64,000 nucleotides of DNA from Citrifermentans bemidjiense Bem (GCF_000020725.1 NC_011146.1:1673501-1737500); one strand, 5' to 3'. Shown: positions 43,720 through 53,586, numbered from the stretch's first letter. Numbers and translations are program-made. Notes: generated from the sequence alone by a model not told the origin.

Positions 43720-45927
43720 TCAGTAACGCTCGTACTCCGCGTCGGTCGGGTGCATTTCCAAGGCAGCACCCGCTGGGCCGGCATGGGTCAAGCGAGGGCT
43801 TTGGGCCCGAGGTGCTTTTGGGGCCGCAGGCTTTGAGCCCGCCTTTACGTTCTGCTTCAACGAACCCGCCGTGCGATCTGCACCGATGTTGAAGAAGCCG
43901 ATGGTGCTTTGCAGTTGCTCGGACTGGGAGGAAAGCTCCTCGGCGGTGGACGACATCTCTTCGGCTGCTGAGGCGTTTTGTTGGATCACCAGGTCGAGCT
44001 GCTGGATCGCCTTGTTGATCTGTTCGGCTCCGCTGTCCTGCTCCCGGCACGCGGCGGAGATCTCCTGGACCAGTTCGGCCGTGCGCTGGATGTCCGGGAG
44101 CATCCTGCTCAGCATATCTCCTGCCTTTTCCGCGATCTGGACGCTGGAGGAGGAGCGCTCCGATATCTCGGCGGCGGCTTTCTGGGAGCGCTCAGCCAGC
44201 TTTCTCACTTCGCTTGCCACAACGGCGAACCCTTTGCCGTGCTCGCCCGCCCGTGCCGCTTCTATGGCGGCGTTCAAGGCGAGAAGGTTGGTCTGCCTGG
44301 CGATCTCTTCGATAATGGAGATTTTACCGGCAATATCCTTCATCGCCGTCACCGTCTCGGCGACGGCCTCCCCACCCTGCTGTGCGTCCGTTGCGGACTT
44401 GGTCGCGATCTTCTCGGTCTGCAGGGCGTTGTCCGCGTTCTGCCTGACGTTGGCGGTCATCTGCTCCATTGCTGCGGACGCCTCTTCGGCGGCGGCAGCC
44501 TGTTCGCTGGCGCCTTGGGAGAGCTCTTCGGAACCTGACGACATCTGCCGGCTTCCGGCGGCCACGTTATCGGAGGCGGTCTTCACCTGGGTCACCACCT
44601 CGGAAAGCTTGGCAACCATGCTCGAAAGGGCGTGCATCAGCTCGTCGCTGCCGGAGCGCTCCGCGAGTTGTACGGTAAGGTTTCCGTCCGCAACCTCCTT
44701 CGCTGCGATCGTGATGCTGTTGGTCGCCTGGATCAGCACATTCAGGTTGTGCTTGATCGAGTTGAAGTCTCCCCGGTACTCTTCGGTTATTTCGGGAGGC
44801 ATGTCCCCTTTGGAGATCCGGTCCACGTACTCGGCGGCCATGTTCAGGGGGCCGATAACCGCGTCCAGCGTGTTGTTCACGCCATCCACGACCTTCCGGA
44901 AGTCCCCGCTATGCCTGGTGGCATCGGCACGCGTGGCGAGTCTCCCGGCGACCGCGGCCTCGGCGAGCAGGTTTGCATCGGTGACCAGTGCGTTCACGTT
45001 GTCGATGCAGTTGTTGAGGTTGAGTTTTATCTCGTTGAAGTCACCCTTGTAGTCGTCGGTTATCTTGGCGGGAATGTCCCCCTTGGAGATCCGGTCCACG
45101 TACTCGGCCGCCATGTTCAGTGGCCCTATCACCGCGTCCATCGTCTGGTTCAGTCCGACGATGATCCCGCGGAACTCGAAATCTATCTTATCCGCATTGC
45201 CGCGGCTGGCGAGATTTCCGCTCACCGCCGCCTCGGTGAGTCCTTCCGTCTCCTTAATCAGCGATTTCAGGATATTTCCGATCTTTCTGGAGAGATAGAG
45301 GGTGGTGCCTACGCCGATCACCAGGATCACAGCCACCAAAATGACCAGTAACTTCACTATTTTCTGCAGTTTTTGACCGATGGTCGCTTTGATGCCGTCC
45401 AGACGGGCATACCCGTCCGTGGCAAAGTCCGACGCTTGGCCTTCCATCTTGTGGGTGGCATCCTTGTACTGGCTGATTGCGGCGTTACCTTGTGCAGGGG
45501 TACGGATCTCGCCTTTCGCCATCGCTTCATGCACCTTGAGGAGGCCGTCTCGGTAGGTGGCCGCTTCGGTTCTGATCGCCTTTACAACTTGCCGGTCCTT
45601 CGGCCCGGTGGCGGCCTGCTCCAGGGTCTTCAGTCGCTGCTGAAGATTTTCCTCCTGCCCTTGCCATTTTTTGAAGTACTCATCGACTTTTTCGGGGGAG
45701 GCGACATTGAGTATCATGTCCTTCTCAAAACGGCGCAGCCCCAGTATGTTGGCGCGTGCCCGCCCGGCATGCTGGGCTATCACCCCGTCACTGTCGAGGG
45801 CTTTGACGACTTCATGGTCGACACTGGTAATGCCCCAATAGGCCGTTGCCGCCAAAGCAATCATCAGCAGCAGTAACGCGCCGAACGCCAAACTCACTCT
45901 CTGCCCGATTTTCAATTTGCCGAACAT
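43720..45927 (-). CDS. Methyl-accepting chemotaxis protein with repeated HAMP-like units
   Basis: 735 residues from ATG 45927. One transmembrane helix is at ~12-32 ([20 protein letters not shown]), a periplasmic helical sensor follows, and the second helix is ~180-200 ([20 protein letters not shown]). After the first HAMP come two near-copies of a HAMP-like unit containing [19 protein letters not shown], then the cytoplasmic signalling domain with the conserved hairpin tip [22 protein letters not shown]. The C-terminus EYERY fits the aromatic-x-x-aromatic tail that docks CheR/CheB. Upstream in-frame codons to 46095 lack a signal-anchor match. Ligand unknown. Transcribed alone with its own terminator. 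Confidence 0.92.
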   Translation of the reverse strand: MFGKLKIGQRVSLAFGALLLLMIALAATAYWGITSVDHEVVKALDSDGVIAQHAGRARANILGLRRFEKDMILNVASPEKVDEYFKKWQGQEENLQQRLKTLEQAATGPKDRQVVKAIRTEAATYRDGLLKVHEAMAKGEIRTPAQGNAAISQYKDATHKMEGQASDFATDGYARLDGIKATIGQKLQKIVKLLVILVAVILVIGVGTTLYLSRKIGNILKSLIKETEGLTEAAVSGNLASRGNADKIDFEFRGIIVGLNQTMDAVIGPLNMAAEYVDRISKGDIPAKITDDYKGDFNEIKLNLNNCIDNVNALVTDANLLAEAAVAGRLATRADATRHSGDFRKVVDGVNNTLDAVIGPLNMAAEYVDRISKGDMPPEITEEYRGDFNSIKHNLNVLIQATNSITIAAKEVADGNLTVQLAERSGSDELMHALSSMVAKLSEVVTQVKTASDNVAAGSRQMSSGSEELSQGASEQAAAAEEASAAMEQMTANVRQNADNALQTEKIATKSATDAQQGGEAVAETVTAMKDIAGKISIIEEIARQTNLLALNAAIEAARAGEHGKGFAVVASEVRKLAERSQKAAAEISERSSSSVQIAEKAGDMLSRMLPDIQRTAELVQEISAACREQDSGAEQINKAIQQLDLVIQQNASAAEEMSSTAEELSSQSEQLQSTIGFFNIGADRTAGSLKQNVKAGSKPAAPKAPRAQSPRLTHAGPAGAALEMHPTDAEYERY

Positions 45928-46095
45928 GTGTGGTCTCCCTTTTTCTTGGTGTCTTACCCCCGCACTTAGCTGACAACGGTATGCATCGACTGAAGAATAT
46001 TTAGCTCCCGAATCATCCAGGTGGCCCTCCTTCACGCAGACCGTTACGGTCATCTGCGACTGGACGGCGCTTCGCAGGTGGATCACGAGGAGCAT

Positions 46096-46468
46096 TCGAT
46101 CTGCCGGAAAGGTACGAGGAGGTTATGTTCTTTTCGACGCAAGACTGGGGGAGTTAAGCCGTTTTAGTCAGAATTGGATGATTATAATGCTCATTGAGTC
46201 AGGTTTACGTCACCGTTTCGTCTCGCGGGATGCTCATTTCTGGAGGGCGGCATCAAGGGAAGGCACCGGGTCTGGACCTGAGAGACCGGAGGTGGCCGGA
46301 GTGGATACAACATAGGCCCTTGGCTGACGCCAAGAGCCTATGTGTTGAGTGGCGCGACATCGTGGACACAAAAAAGTGCCACCACATCGTAGACAAAGTT
46401 CTCTGACAATCGAATAGCCATCGCGTAATCCTATGGACACCGAAACTATGTGGACCCTCCCAGCTCGG
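46096..46468. other. Non-coding gap with hairpins
   Basis: No gene is supported. An imperfect hairpin ACATAGGC..CTTGGC-TGAC-GCCAAG..GCCTATGT lies at 46309-46343 and could end minus- or plus-strand transcripts. CATCGTGGACAC and CATCGTAGACAA nearby form a short direct repeat that looks like decayed mobile-element sequence. Confidence 0.4.
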
Positions 46469-46909
46469 TCATTTCTCCTCTTCTGTATCTGCAACTTCAC
46501 GATTGGCCTTTGAGATTGCTTTGAGCATTTCGGCTTGAATGGATGGCATCACGTCTGCCATATATGCTCCAAACTTCTTCATAGACGACTTCCCTTCCAC
46601 TGAACCGTAGAAGTCTGCGAGGGCTTTCAGTTCGTCAGCAGTAAAATGCTTCACCATTGTGTCTTTCATTGTCTTGGTGAGGGCTTCGATATCCAGATGT
46701 TTCGTCATCAAGTCCTTGAACGCCTGCCGCTCTGACGGGTCAAAGTTCATGGCCATCTGCTCGGCTGCATCCTGAAGCAGATCTTTTGGCGGGGTCACCT
46801 CCAGGTATCGTTCCGCTTGGGTCAGCCTGTTCAAAGAGGTGTCTTCAAGCGCAAATGCCACGGAAACCATCAAAAGCACCAGCACAATTGTGAAAGACGC
46901 AATTTTCAT
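46469..46909 (-). CDS. Secreted DUF2059-type protein
   Basis: 146 residues from ATG 46909, preceded by AGGAGATACAG on the minus strand; this start gives a clean signal peptide MKIASFTIVLVLLMVSVAFA. The mature part is helical with PSERQAFKDLMTKHLDIEAL and MVKHFTADELKALADFYGSVEGKSSMKKF, the conserved segment of DUF2059 proteins (AELxALxxFYxSPxGxK). Periplasmic; function of the family is unknown. Alone in its transcript. Confidence 0.75.
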   Translation of the reverse strand: MKIASFTIVLVLLMVSVAFALEDTSLNRLTQAERYLEVTPPKDLLQDAAEQMAMNFDPSERQAFKDLMTKHLDIEALTKTMKDTMVKHFTADELKALADFYGSVEGKSSMKKFGAYMADVMPSIQAEMLKAISKANREVADTEEEK

Positions 46910-47141
46910 CTGTATCTCCTTTTTCAGTGGGGGGAGGGCGGCGGCACCTGCAACGCGGGCCGCTATTTTTTCAGCCAACTGATCACCGGCTCAACCCAAA
47001 CGTTCATCGGCTTGAAAAACAGCTGATGGCCTGCAGCGCTTTCCAAAGCTATTTCCTTGCTGGTAATGCCTTGTTTAGCCTGGGATAAGGTGTCACTGCA
47101 ACTGCAAGAGCAAAAAGTTGCTCCACCTCGCACCGTCATGG

Positions 47142-47651
47142 TTAACTGGTTGCTTTATTAAGGCCTTGCATCCTGATTATGGCTCTGTCTAAATATTTAA
47201 AACTGAGCAGAGCTAAAAGAACTAGTGAACCTAACCACATCCACTCAATACCAAGCTTTGGCTCGACAATAACCGAGAATTCGGGGTGTTTCGGATCGTA
47301 CCAAACCCGGATCTGCGGTGAGCTTGTTAGATCCGATATGAGCTTCTTTACTTTGTCCTCGGAAAAAGTAGCGTACGAATTCCCATTAAGGGTGAAAATG
47401 TGTCCTTTGTACTCCTTGCCCTGGACCATGTAACGGTACCGTACTCTGACGTTGACTGTGTTTCCTTTACTAGTGCCGACGCGTCCAATCGTGTAGGAGA
47501 TGTCTTTACTGCCATTGGTGTCGTCAGCCAACTCTCCATTGACGTACTGCATCCTCATCGAGACCTGAATCCTTACGATGGTTGTCACCGCAACTATCAG
47601 TGCAAGGATAGTAAAGAATGTCCCAACTATTTTCCCGGGTCCCAGAACCAT
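47142..47651 (-). CDS. DUF3592-type membrane protein
   Basis: 169 residues. Helix 1 at ~8-27 (IVGTFFTILALIVAVTTIVR), an extracytoplasmic beta domain with VNVRVRYRYMVQGKEYKG and VWYDPKHPEFSVIVEP (the YxPxxPxxSVLxP pattern of DUF3592), and a second helix near 135-155 (WMWLGSLVLLALLSFKYL). Its promoter is of the TTGATC-N17-TAAATT type (47732-47760). Function unknown. Confidence 0.75.
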   Translation of the reverse strand: MVLGPGKIVGTFFTILALIVAVTTIVRIQVSMRMQYVNGELADDTNGSKDISYTIGRVGTSKGNTVNVRVRYRYMVQGKEYKGHIFTLNGNSYATFSEDKVKKLISDLTSSPQIRVWYDPKHPEFSVIVEPKLGIEWMWLGSLVLLALLSFKYLDRAIIRMQGLNKATS

Positions 47652-47731
47652 ATCATTTCCTTTAATCAGATCTCAGCAAGAGGGAATCCATCGGTTTCGC
47701 AGCAATCTCCTGTAAACGCAGATGCTGTGCC

Positions 47732-47760
47732 AATTTAAATTAAAGAGATCTTGCGATCAA
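47732..47760 (-). promoter_or_regulatory. Promoter TTGATC-N17-TAAATT (site 1)
   Basis: On the minus strand: TTGATC (47760-47755), 17 bases including AAGATCTCTTTAA, then TAAATT (47737-47732), 81 bases before the DUF3592 start. The same sequence, including most of the spacer, stands before 53169 and a looser copy before 55379. Confidence 0.6.
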
Positions 47761-47907
47761 GCTAATTTTTGTCGAGTGCTGGTGGTCCGCTTAAGACAGT
47801 GGCGGGTTCTGTAACTGGGGAGCGCGTGGGAGAAGCGTCGTAGCGTGGCGAGATGTCAAATGGCGGGCGCTGCGGGGGAGGGAGGGATGGTTGTGCGGTC
47901 AGAATAG

Positions 47908-48165
47908 TTAGGTCCTTCGCTTAATCCGGCGAGCAAAGGTCTTGTCACTTTTCATTTTGGTATAGAAACTATCAGACGACATCGCTAGGCCTTTATCAAG
48001 CAAGAAATTATAGTAACCTTCTTCGTCTTCTCCTTCTATATGCACGCGGTACTGCTGGAACAGATTTTTTGAAGTAGTAAGCTTCTCCACTTGGCAAGTG
48101 GAGTAACGTTTGCAAAGCTCAACGAGTTCTTCAGGACCTAGAAGCAAGGTATCGGTTATGCTCAC
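47908..48165 (-). CDS. Hypothetical protein, 85 residues
   Basis: No family recognised. Soluble, charged; GPEELVELCKRYSTCQVEKL is helical and YRVHIEGEDEEGYYNFLLDKG may be a small beta sheet; the end is basic (FARRIKRRT). GGGAGGAGA precedes the start on the minus strand (complement of 48170-48178), which supports a real gene. Confidence 0.5.
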   Translation of the reverse strand: MSITDTLLLGPEELVELCKRYSTCQVEKLTTSKNLFQQYRVHIEGEDEEGYYNFLLDKGLAMSSDSFYTKMKSDKTFARRIKRRT

Positions 48166-48585
48166 AGGTCTCCTCCCTCAATCACTTCCCGCCCCCGGGA
48201 CTGTTGCCTTTCTCACTTCCAGGCAACACCCCAAACGTTAAAGATTGGCTATATCTAATTTAACCGAAGATTTCATTTGTGAAACGCAGGAGTTCTCTGA
48301 GATCAGGTAAGAGTTTTGCTGTATTTAAGCGGGCTTTAGGCGGAGATACTTCAGGGGGTTGTAGATGGCGGGCATTGGAGGTGGGGAGGTGAGGGGGTAA
48401 CGAGGGAAAAGGTGGGAGACGCAGGTGGCTTGGCAGATTGTTGATGGAATCGATTTGAGAAAATGCCTGTTTTTTGCAATACTGCGGCGTGCTGTCGCTA
48501 AGGCAGGTTATGCGCCGGATCGACCAACTGGCAGATGCTCCATGTTTTCTGTCAATTTCATATTCCAGCAAGTACGAGGTGAGTT
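48166..48585. other. Non-coding gap
   Basis: 420 bases without a supportable gene; open frames on both strands lack ribosome sites and family features. It contains an AT-rich stretch near 48235-48275 that could hold a promoter for the minus-strand gene at 48165. Confidence 0.35.
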
Positions 48586-49050
48586 ATGGATGTCGGTGGC
48601 TATACGACGGGCATTGCCGGAAGACTGTCGAATTTCACTCCACGTGCGTTTGTCCTGGATGGTTTCCATTGTGCATGCCTGGAGGGAGCGCTTCAGGCAT
48701 TTAAGTTCGATGATCCGGAGATGCAAAAGCGGATCTGCATGATGTCCGGCAAAGAAGCCAAGACTATTGGGCAAACCAGAAATGAAGCATGGCAAAGCTG
48801 TCAAACACTTTGGTGGCAAGGCAAGGCTTACGATCGTCTCTCGCCGGAATACCAGCAACTACTCGACAGGTTGTATGAGGCTGCCTTGTTGTCAGCTGAT
48901 TTCGCCGACGATCTTTTGGCTACCGGCGACGAAGTCTTGTCTCACAGCATTGGGGAGCATGACCCCAGGAAAACAGTTTTAACCGAGGAAGAGTTTTGCA
49001 GCCGTCTCATGGCCAATCGCTCCAAAGTTAAAAAAGCAAGAGAGGCGTAG
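48586..49050 (+). CDS. NADAR-like (YbiA/DUF1768-type) protein
   Basis: 154 residues that follow the NADAR pattern: LSNFTPRAFVLDGFHCACLEGALQAFKFDDP (first part SNFTPRAF, then E in LEGALQAFKF), GKEAKTIGQ, a Trp-rich middle (WQSCQTLWWQG), LSPEYQQLLDRLY, LLATGDEVLSHSIG, and a final SRLMANRS. Classical members read NFSPxPF, EHxxQxxKF, AKxxGR, F.QNxxL...L..TG...L.E, LG..LM..R. NADAR proteins remove ADP-ribose from guanine bases or act on related N-glycosidic bonds. It is divergent (Gly for His after the Glu). RBS AGGTGAG. No DarT-type toxin lies beside it. Confidence 0.65.
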   Translation: MDVGGYTTGIAGRLSNFTPRAFVLDGFHCACLEGALQAFKFDDPEMQKRICMMSGKEAKTIGQTRNEAWQSCQTLWWQGKAYDRLSPEYQQLLDRLYEAALLSADFADDLLATGDEVLSHSIGEHDPRKTVLTEEEFCSRLMANRSKVKKAREA

Positions 49051-49149
49051 CGGCTGCTCGTCATGAGAAAGCCGACAGCACGGCCGTTTCTTGCGCAGCG
49101 CGTTGACGATGAACTGCTCGGTGTGACTCGTGTGCGGGGCGTCGAGAAA

Positions 49150-49168
49150 GGCGGCAACGGTAACCGCC
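49150..49168 (-). terminator. Short hairpin after the hybrid kinase gene
   Basis: On the minus strand GGCGG-TTACCGTTG-CCGCC followed by TTTCTC, 36 bases beyond the kinase stop. Confidence 0.5.
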
Positions 49169-49203
49169 TCAGAACATCTCCAAGATCAAGTCAATAAATT
49201 AAC

Positions 49204-51864
49204 TTACTTCATATTCCTGATGACGTCCCTGAGCATGGAGAGGTTGTACGGTTTCTGGATGAAACCGGCCAGCCCCGTGCCGCCCAGGCGCTGGTTGATT
49301 TCCTGTTCGTTGTAGCCGCTGGACATGATGACCTTGACCTCGGGCTTTAGCTGCCTCAGCTGCCGGTAGGTCTGCTCGCCGTCCAGGCGGGGCATGGTCA
49401 GGTCCAGGATGATGAAGGAAAATCTATCCGCGTCCTGTTTGAAGATATCCAGCGCCTCGCCGCCGTCCGCCGCGGTTGCGACCTCGAAACCGAGTTCCTT
49501 CAGCATCTCGCTCCCTATCTCCAGGACCGTCTGTTCATCGTCGACGAACAGCACGGTTCCGCTGCCCCTCCACTCCGCCGCATCCTGATCTGCCCGGTCG
49601 AGGGTTTCCTTTGGCTTGCCGCCGGCAGGAAGGAACACCTTGAAGGAGGCGCCGCGGCCGGGTTCGCTTTTGACCGTGATCGCCCCCTTGTGGCCGCGGA
49701 CGATGCCGAGCACGGCGGCCATGCCGAGCCCCCGGCCGGTGAACTTGGTGGTGAAGAAGGGGTCGAAGATCTTCCCCGCCGTTTCCGCGTCCATGCCGCA
49801 ACCGGTGTCGGTTATCTCCAGCCAGACGTAGAGCCCCTCGGCAAGCTGCTCGTGCAGCCAGATGCCGTTCAAGTAGTTCCTGGCGCACTGCATGCTGCCG
49901 GTAGTAATCGAGATGACCCCGCTCTCACGGTCGATGGCTTCGGAGGCGTTGATGATCAGGTTCATGATGATCTGGTGCAGCTGGGTGGCGTCGGCCTCGA
50001 TGGGCGGCAGCGGATCGGCAAGGTTGAAGTTGAGCACGGCCTTCTTGGAGATGGAAACTTCCAGCATGTGCGTCATTTCCCTGATCAGCCGGTTCAGGTC
50101 GATGGTTTGAATGACGAACTTCCCTTTGCCGGAGTACGCCAGCATCTGCTTGGACAGGTCTGCCGCACGGCTGGCCGCCTGCTCGATGCGCTGCAGGTTG
50201 TCCCGTACCGGCGACTCCGGGTTGAGACGCATCAAGGCGAGATCGGTGTTGCCGACGATGGCGGTCAGCAGGTTGTTGAAGTCATGGGCGATCCCCCCCG
50301 CCAATACCCCGAGGCTCTCTAGTTTCTGGGCGTGGAGAAGCTGCTGTTCGAGTTTGAGCCGCGCCTGCTCGGCAAGCCTCCTTTCGGTGATGTCGCGGGC
50401 AAGGACGATAAATTGGGTCTGCGGCAGGTCCGGGTTTCCCATCGCGGCCAGCGAGAGTTCGTACCACCGCTCTCCCTCGGGCAGTGGGAGCGAATAGGTG
50501 GCCCCCCGGTGGCTCCCCTTGGCAACGGCCTCGGCAAGCGCGGCCATGATGGTGGTTGCAGCCTCCGGCGGCAGTACCTCGACCAGCCGCTTGCCGAGGA
50601 ACACCTCCGGCGCGACGTAGAGCTCGTCCGTGCTGGAATAGCGGGCATCGTAGAAGCGGCCTTCCCGGTCGATCCTGAACAAGAGATCCGGCAGGGCGTT
50701 CATGGTGGCGTCCAGGTGCTCTTTGGAGGCCCTCAACTCTTCCTCGACCCGCTTGAGCGAGGTGATGTCCTCGAAGACGACGAAGACCTCGCTGTCGATC
50801 AGCAGCCCGAAAATCAGGATGGTCTTAAGCGTTCCGTCCTTGCAGGTGACCTGGTATTCCCGACGCTCGATGTAGCCGCTTGCCTCGGCCGCCTTTTCCA
50901 CGAGCCCAGTCCACTGCCCGATCACCTGCTCGCGGTAGGCCGGATCGGGGCACGCCTTGAGCCACCAGTCTTCGATGCGGGGTATGTCCTGCGGCTGGTA
51001 ACCGAAGGTCTGCACGGCGTAGTCGTTTATGTACTCTACGGCGCCGTCCGGGGAGATGAGCGCCATCGAGAGGGGGCTTTGCTGGATGATTTTCCTCAGC
51101 CTGTTTTCGCTTTCGGTCAGCAGCTGTTTTTCCTGAACCAGCGACGCCCTTGACTCCTTGATGGCGTCGAGCATGCTGTTGAAATCCTCGGCGAGGCTTC
51201 CGATCTCGTCCCGGGATCGTACCGTGACCCTGCTGTCGATGTCCCCCGCTTTGACCTTCAACGACGCGGACCTGATCTGGAAAATGGGCCTGACGATCCA
51301 CCTGTCGATGAACAGTATCAGCAGCAAAGACGAGAAGAAGAACAGGGCTGCGAAACTGACGAAGGACATGATGATCTCGTTTATGTCCTTGTGTATCGGG
51401 GCGAGGGACATTCCCACATGCAGCCTGCCCAGATGTCCGTCGAGGATGGGTTCCGAGATCTGGATGACCTCTCCTTCCGTCGTGTGGAGCCTGGTGCTTC
51501 CGTTTGACTTTTTGCCGGTCGGCTGGCTCAACTCTTTCAGCGCCACGGGGAAGGTACGGCCGAAGGAGTGGGCGATGACCTCACCGCTCGGTGTCGTGAC
51601 GTAGATGTAGGCCACGTCCTTTTCCAAGTCGGTGTACTCGCGTAAATACAGGTCCAACTGAAGGAAGTTCCTGGAGAGGATCGGGTTTGTGCATTGGGAA
51701 GAGATGGCGTGGGCTATGGAGTGGGCGCGCTTTTCGAGCTTCGATTCCAGAAGGGGCTTGATGAACAAAAGGGCGATCACGACCATGCCGGCTATGGTCG
51801 CCATGGAGAGGGTCAGGAATATGGCCAGGATCTTCGATCTCAGGTTGAGGGCGCGTTTTCCCAT
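49204..51864 (-). CDS. Membrane hybrid sensor histidine kinase (HAMP-PAS-PAS-HisKA-HATPase-REC)
   Basis: 886 residues. Helix 1 ~14-38, an extracytoplasmic sensor to ~165, helix 2 ~168-187, HAMP to ~235, two PAS domains (~255-370 and ~385-495), the phosphoacceptor His527 in AGGIAHDFNNLL, an ATPase domain with LVINASEAI, DTGCGMD and GRGLGMAAVLGI, and a C-terminal receiver with LFVDDEQ, FIILDLTMPRLDG and KPYN. The HDFNN form is typical of NtrB-like/hybrid kinases without a cognate regulator next door. It begins 7 bases after the PhnD-like lipoprotein gene, so the pair is probably one operon with the lipoprotein as periplasmic sensor partner. Its 3' end has a relic copy at 34894. Confidence 0.93.
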   Translation of the reverse strand: MGKRALNLRSKILAIFLTLSMATIAGMVVIALLFIKPLLESKLEKRAHSIAHAISSQCTNPILSRNFLQLDLYLREYTDLEKDVAYIYVTTPSGEVIAHSFGRTFPVALKELSQPTGKKSNGSTRLHTTEGEVIQISEPILDGHLGRLHVGMSLAPIHKDINEIIMSFVSFAALFFFSSLLLILFIDRWIVRPIFQIRSASLKVKAGDIDSRVTVRSRDEIGSLAEDFNSMLDAIKESRASLVQEKQLLTESENRLRKIIQQSPLSMALISPDGAVEYINDYAVQTFGYQPQDIPRIEDWWLKACPDPAYREQVIGQWTGLVEKAAEASGYIERREYQVTCKDGTLKTILIFGLLIDSEVFVVFEDITSLKRVEEELRASKEHLDATMNALPDLLFRIDREGRFYDARYSSTDELYVAPEVFLGKRLVEVLPPEAATTIMAALAEAVAKGSHRGATYSLPLPEGERWYELSLAAMGNPDLPQTQFIVLARDITERRLAEQARLKLEQQLLHAQKLESLGVLAGGIAHDFNNLLTAIVGNTDLALMRLNPESPVRDNLQRIEQAASRAADLSKQMLAYSGKGKFVIQTIDLNRLIREMTHMLEVSISKKAVLNFNLADPLPPIEADATQLHQIIMNLIINASEAIDRESGVISITTGSMQCARNYLNGIWLHEQLAEGLYVWLEITDTGCGMDAETAGKIFDPFFTTKFTGRGLGMAAVLGIVRGHKGAITVKSEPGRGASFKVFLPAGGKPKETLDRADQDAAEWRGSGTVLFVDDEQTVLEIGSEMLKELGFEVATAADGGEALDIFKQDADRFSFIILDLTMPRLDGEQTYRQLRQLKPEVKVIMSSGYNEQEINQRLGGTGLAGFIQKPYNLSMLRDVIRNMK

Positions 51865-51871
51865 GCCTTGA

Positions 51872-52798
51872 CTATCGCTCCTTTTGCTCGCCGGCCAACC
51901 ATTTCTTCATGTTGCGCACCGAGTCATAGGCCTTGTCCTCTATGGGGACATAGCTCTCGGTCATCATCTTGTCCAGGATTACCTTCCCTCTTTGGTTGGT
52001 GTGGGCGGTGAGCAGTATGGTGCGGAGTTTTTTCTTCACTGCGGGATCCAGTGCGGGATGGACCACGAACGGCGGGATGGCGTAAGGCTCGGACCTGAGG
52101 ACGATCCGGGTCTTACCCGTCAGTTCGGGCTTTGTCTTGGCCAGGTATTCCCAGATGACACTGTCCACCGCAGCTCCGTCGACGAGGGCACCGGCCACGG
52201 CCTGTATGGACTTGTCGTGGGAGCCCGAATAGACGGTCTTGCTGAAGAAGGTGTTCGAGTTGTACCCCTTCTTCCCGAGGAGGTAGTCGGGCACCAACTT
52301 CCCCGTGTTGGAGAGAGGATCCGTGAAAGCGAACGACTTTCCTTTCAGGTCGTCCAGAGCTCTGGCGGAACTCTCCTTGGGGACGATGATGTAGGAATAA
52401 TAAACGGGAGCCCCGAAGGCTTTGGGTGCTGCCAGAAGTTCCAGGCCGAACTTCTTATGGCCGTCGACATAGGGGCCGCTGCAGACGATGGCCGCGTCGA
52501 GTTCCCGGTTCTCCAGCATCTTGTTGGTTTCCTCGTAGTTCGGCGAGTCCACGTATTCGACCGGCCTGCCGAGCTCGTTGCCGATGTAGTCGAGGAACTC
52601 GCGGTAGTAGGCGAGTCCCTCCTTGGGAGTTATCATCCCGCCTACCGCGATGCGGATCACCCCCGTCTTCGCCCTGTCTTCGCTTTTGAGGACCGCCCTT
52701 TTGCCCAGATCGATCTTCTTCGGTTCCTCTTTGCTGCATCCTGGGACTATGATGACAGCCAGAGCCATAAGTACAGCTATGAACCGGTTGGTCAGCAC
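51872..52798 (-). CDS. PhnD-like phosphate/phosphonate-binding lipoprotein
   Basis: 308 residues. Lipobox in LMALAVIIVPGC. The PhnD/PhnD-like solute-binding fold is shown by IAVGGMITPKEGLAYYREFLDYIGNELG (first 9 residues GGMITPKEG), NYEETNKMLENRELDAAIVCSGPYV, and DDLKGKSFAFTDPLSNTGKLVPDYLL (TDPxSxSG type). No ABC transporter permease or ATPase gene is nearby; the gene is instead coupled to the hybrid kinase. It may bind an anion (phosphonate, phosphite, or another small ligand) and signal through the kinase. Confidence 0.85.
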   Translation of the reverse strand: MLTNRFIAVLMALAVIIVPGCSKEEPKKIDLGKRAVLKSEDRAKTGVIRIAVGGMITPKEGLAYYREFLDYIGNELGRPVEYVDSPNYEETNKMLENRELDAAIVCSGPYVDGHKKFGLELLAAPKAFGAPVYYSYIIVPKESSARALDDLKGKSFAFTDPLSNTGKLVPDYLLGKKGYNSNTFFSKTVYSGSHDKSIQAVAGALVDGAAVDSVIWEYLAKTKPELTGKTRIVLRSEPYAIPPFVVHPALDPAVKKKLRTILLTAHTNQRGKVILDKMMTESYVPIEDKAYDSVRNMKKWLAGEQKER

Positions 52799-52926
52799 GA
52801 TAGGGACCTCCTGACATGGGGTTGCCCGAGACAGGTTGTGGATCAGCTACATACAGTTATCGGTTCTTTTTAAAGAGAACTTGAAATCTGCACTGCATGT
52901 GGAGCAGGGTCCCGGTTCCTTCACAC

Positions 52927-53169
52927 TCAAGACGACAAGACGATGAAGGCGACGACACTTACTGCGAAAGCTATCAAACCGATAACGGGAGCCAATTTGG
53001 ATATTTTGTAGAGCCTCACGAGCGTGTTGTCTTGCGAGCAGTAGATCAACTGTTCAACGTCCTTTCCGCCGAGCCAGCCTATCGGACCCTTAGGGAACAT
53101 CCTTTGGTAAATGTCCTGATAATGCCGCTTCAATCGTGTCCGTAACAGGTACTTAAAAAGCGCGCTCAA
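52927..53169 (-). CDS. Small membrane protein, 80 residues
   Basis: Unknown. The N-terminal 50 residues are basic and amphipathic (LLRTRLKRHYQDIYQRMF), the C-terminal 25 are one hydrophobic helix (APVIGLIAFAVSVVAFIVLSS), so a tail-anchored or single-span protein is likely. It has a promoter of the TTGATC-N17-TAAATT type at 53323-53351. Confidence 0.5.
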   Translation of the reverse strand: MSALFKYLLRTRLKRHYQDIYQRMFPKGPIGWLGGKDVEQLIYCSQDNTLVRLYKISKLAPVIGLIAFAVSVVAFIVLSS

Positions 53170-53586
53170 TGCCGCCCCTAATGCGGCTACTGCTATCCCT
53201 GTTATGCCTGCAACGAATTGGATGTAGATATGACTCTCCTACAAAAAATTTCCGCCTAACGCCTTGCCGGTCGGTAGCGCCCTGTGCTCTTGTTGCCGCA
53301 GGACCCCTTCGCGAACTTTAGTAATTTAAATTAAAGAGATCTTCCGATCAAGTTAATTTTGACCGAATTGTGCGTATTTGTTCTCCTTATGTCTTCAAAG
53401 AGCCGAAGGCTGTTGCGCGCTGCAGCGGTAACAGGAACCCTGCATGATGTCGGGAGGGCTCCCGCAACGGGTGGCGGCCGAGGGGTTTGGTCACCTGTTT
53501 GCCGCGAAGACACGGTTTCTCTTCCGGTCGGAAGTGGAGCTGCGATGTTGGTTGGGTGGATGCCAGGTGGCGGCGGTCCTAGGGGG
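53170..53586. other. Gap upstream of the small membrane protein
   Basis: Apart from the promoter at 53323-53351 no feature is supported. Plus-strand open frames here (for example from 53359) are low-complexity Gly/Arg readings without ribosome sites. Confidence 0.35.
53323..53351 (-). promoter_or_regulatory. Promoter TTGATC-N17-TAAATT (site 2)
   Basis: TTGATC (53351-53346), 17-base spacer with AAGATCTCTTTAA, TAAATT (53328-53323) on the minus strand, 154 bases before the start at 53169. Nearly identical to site 1 over about 35 bases. Confidence 0.6.
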
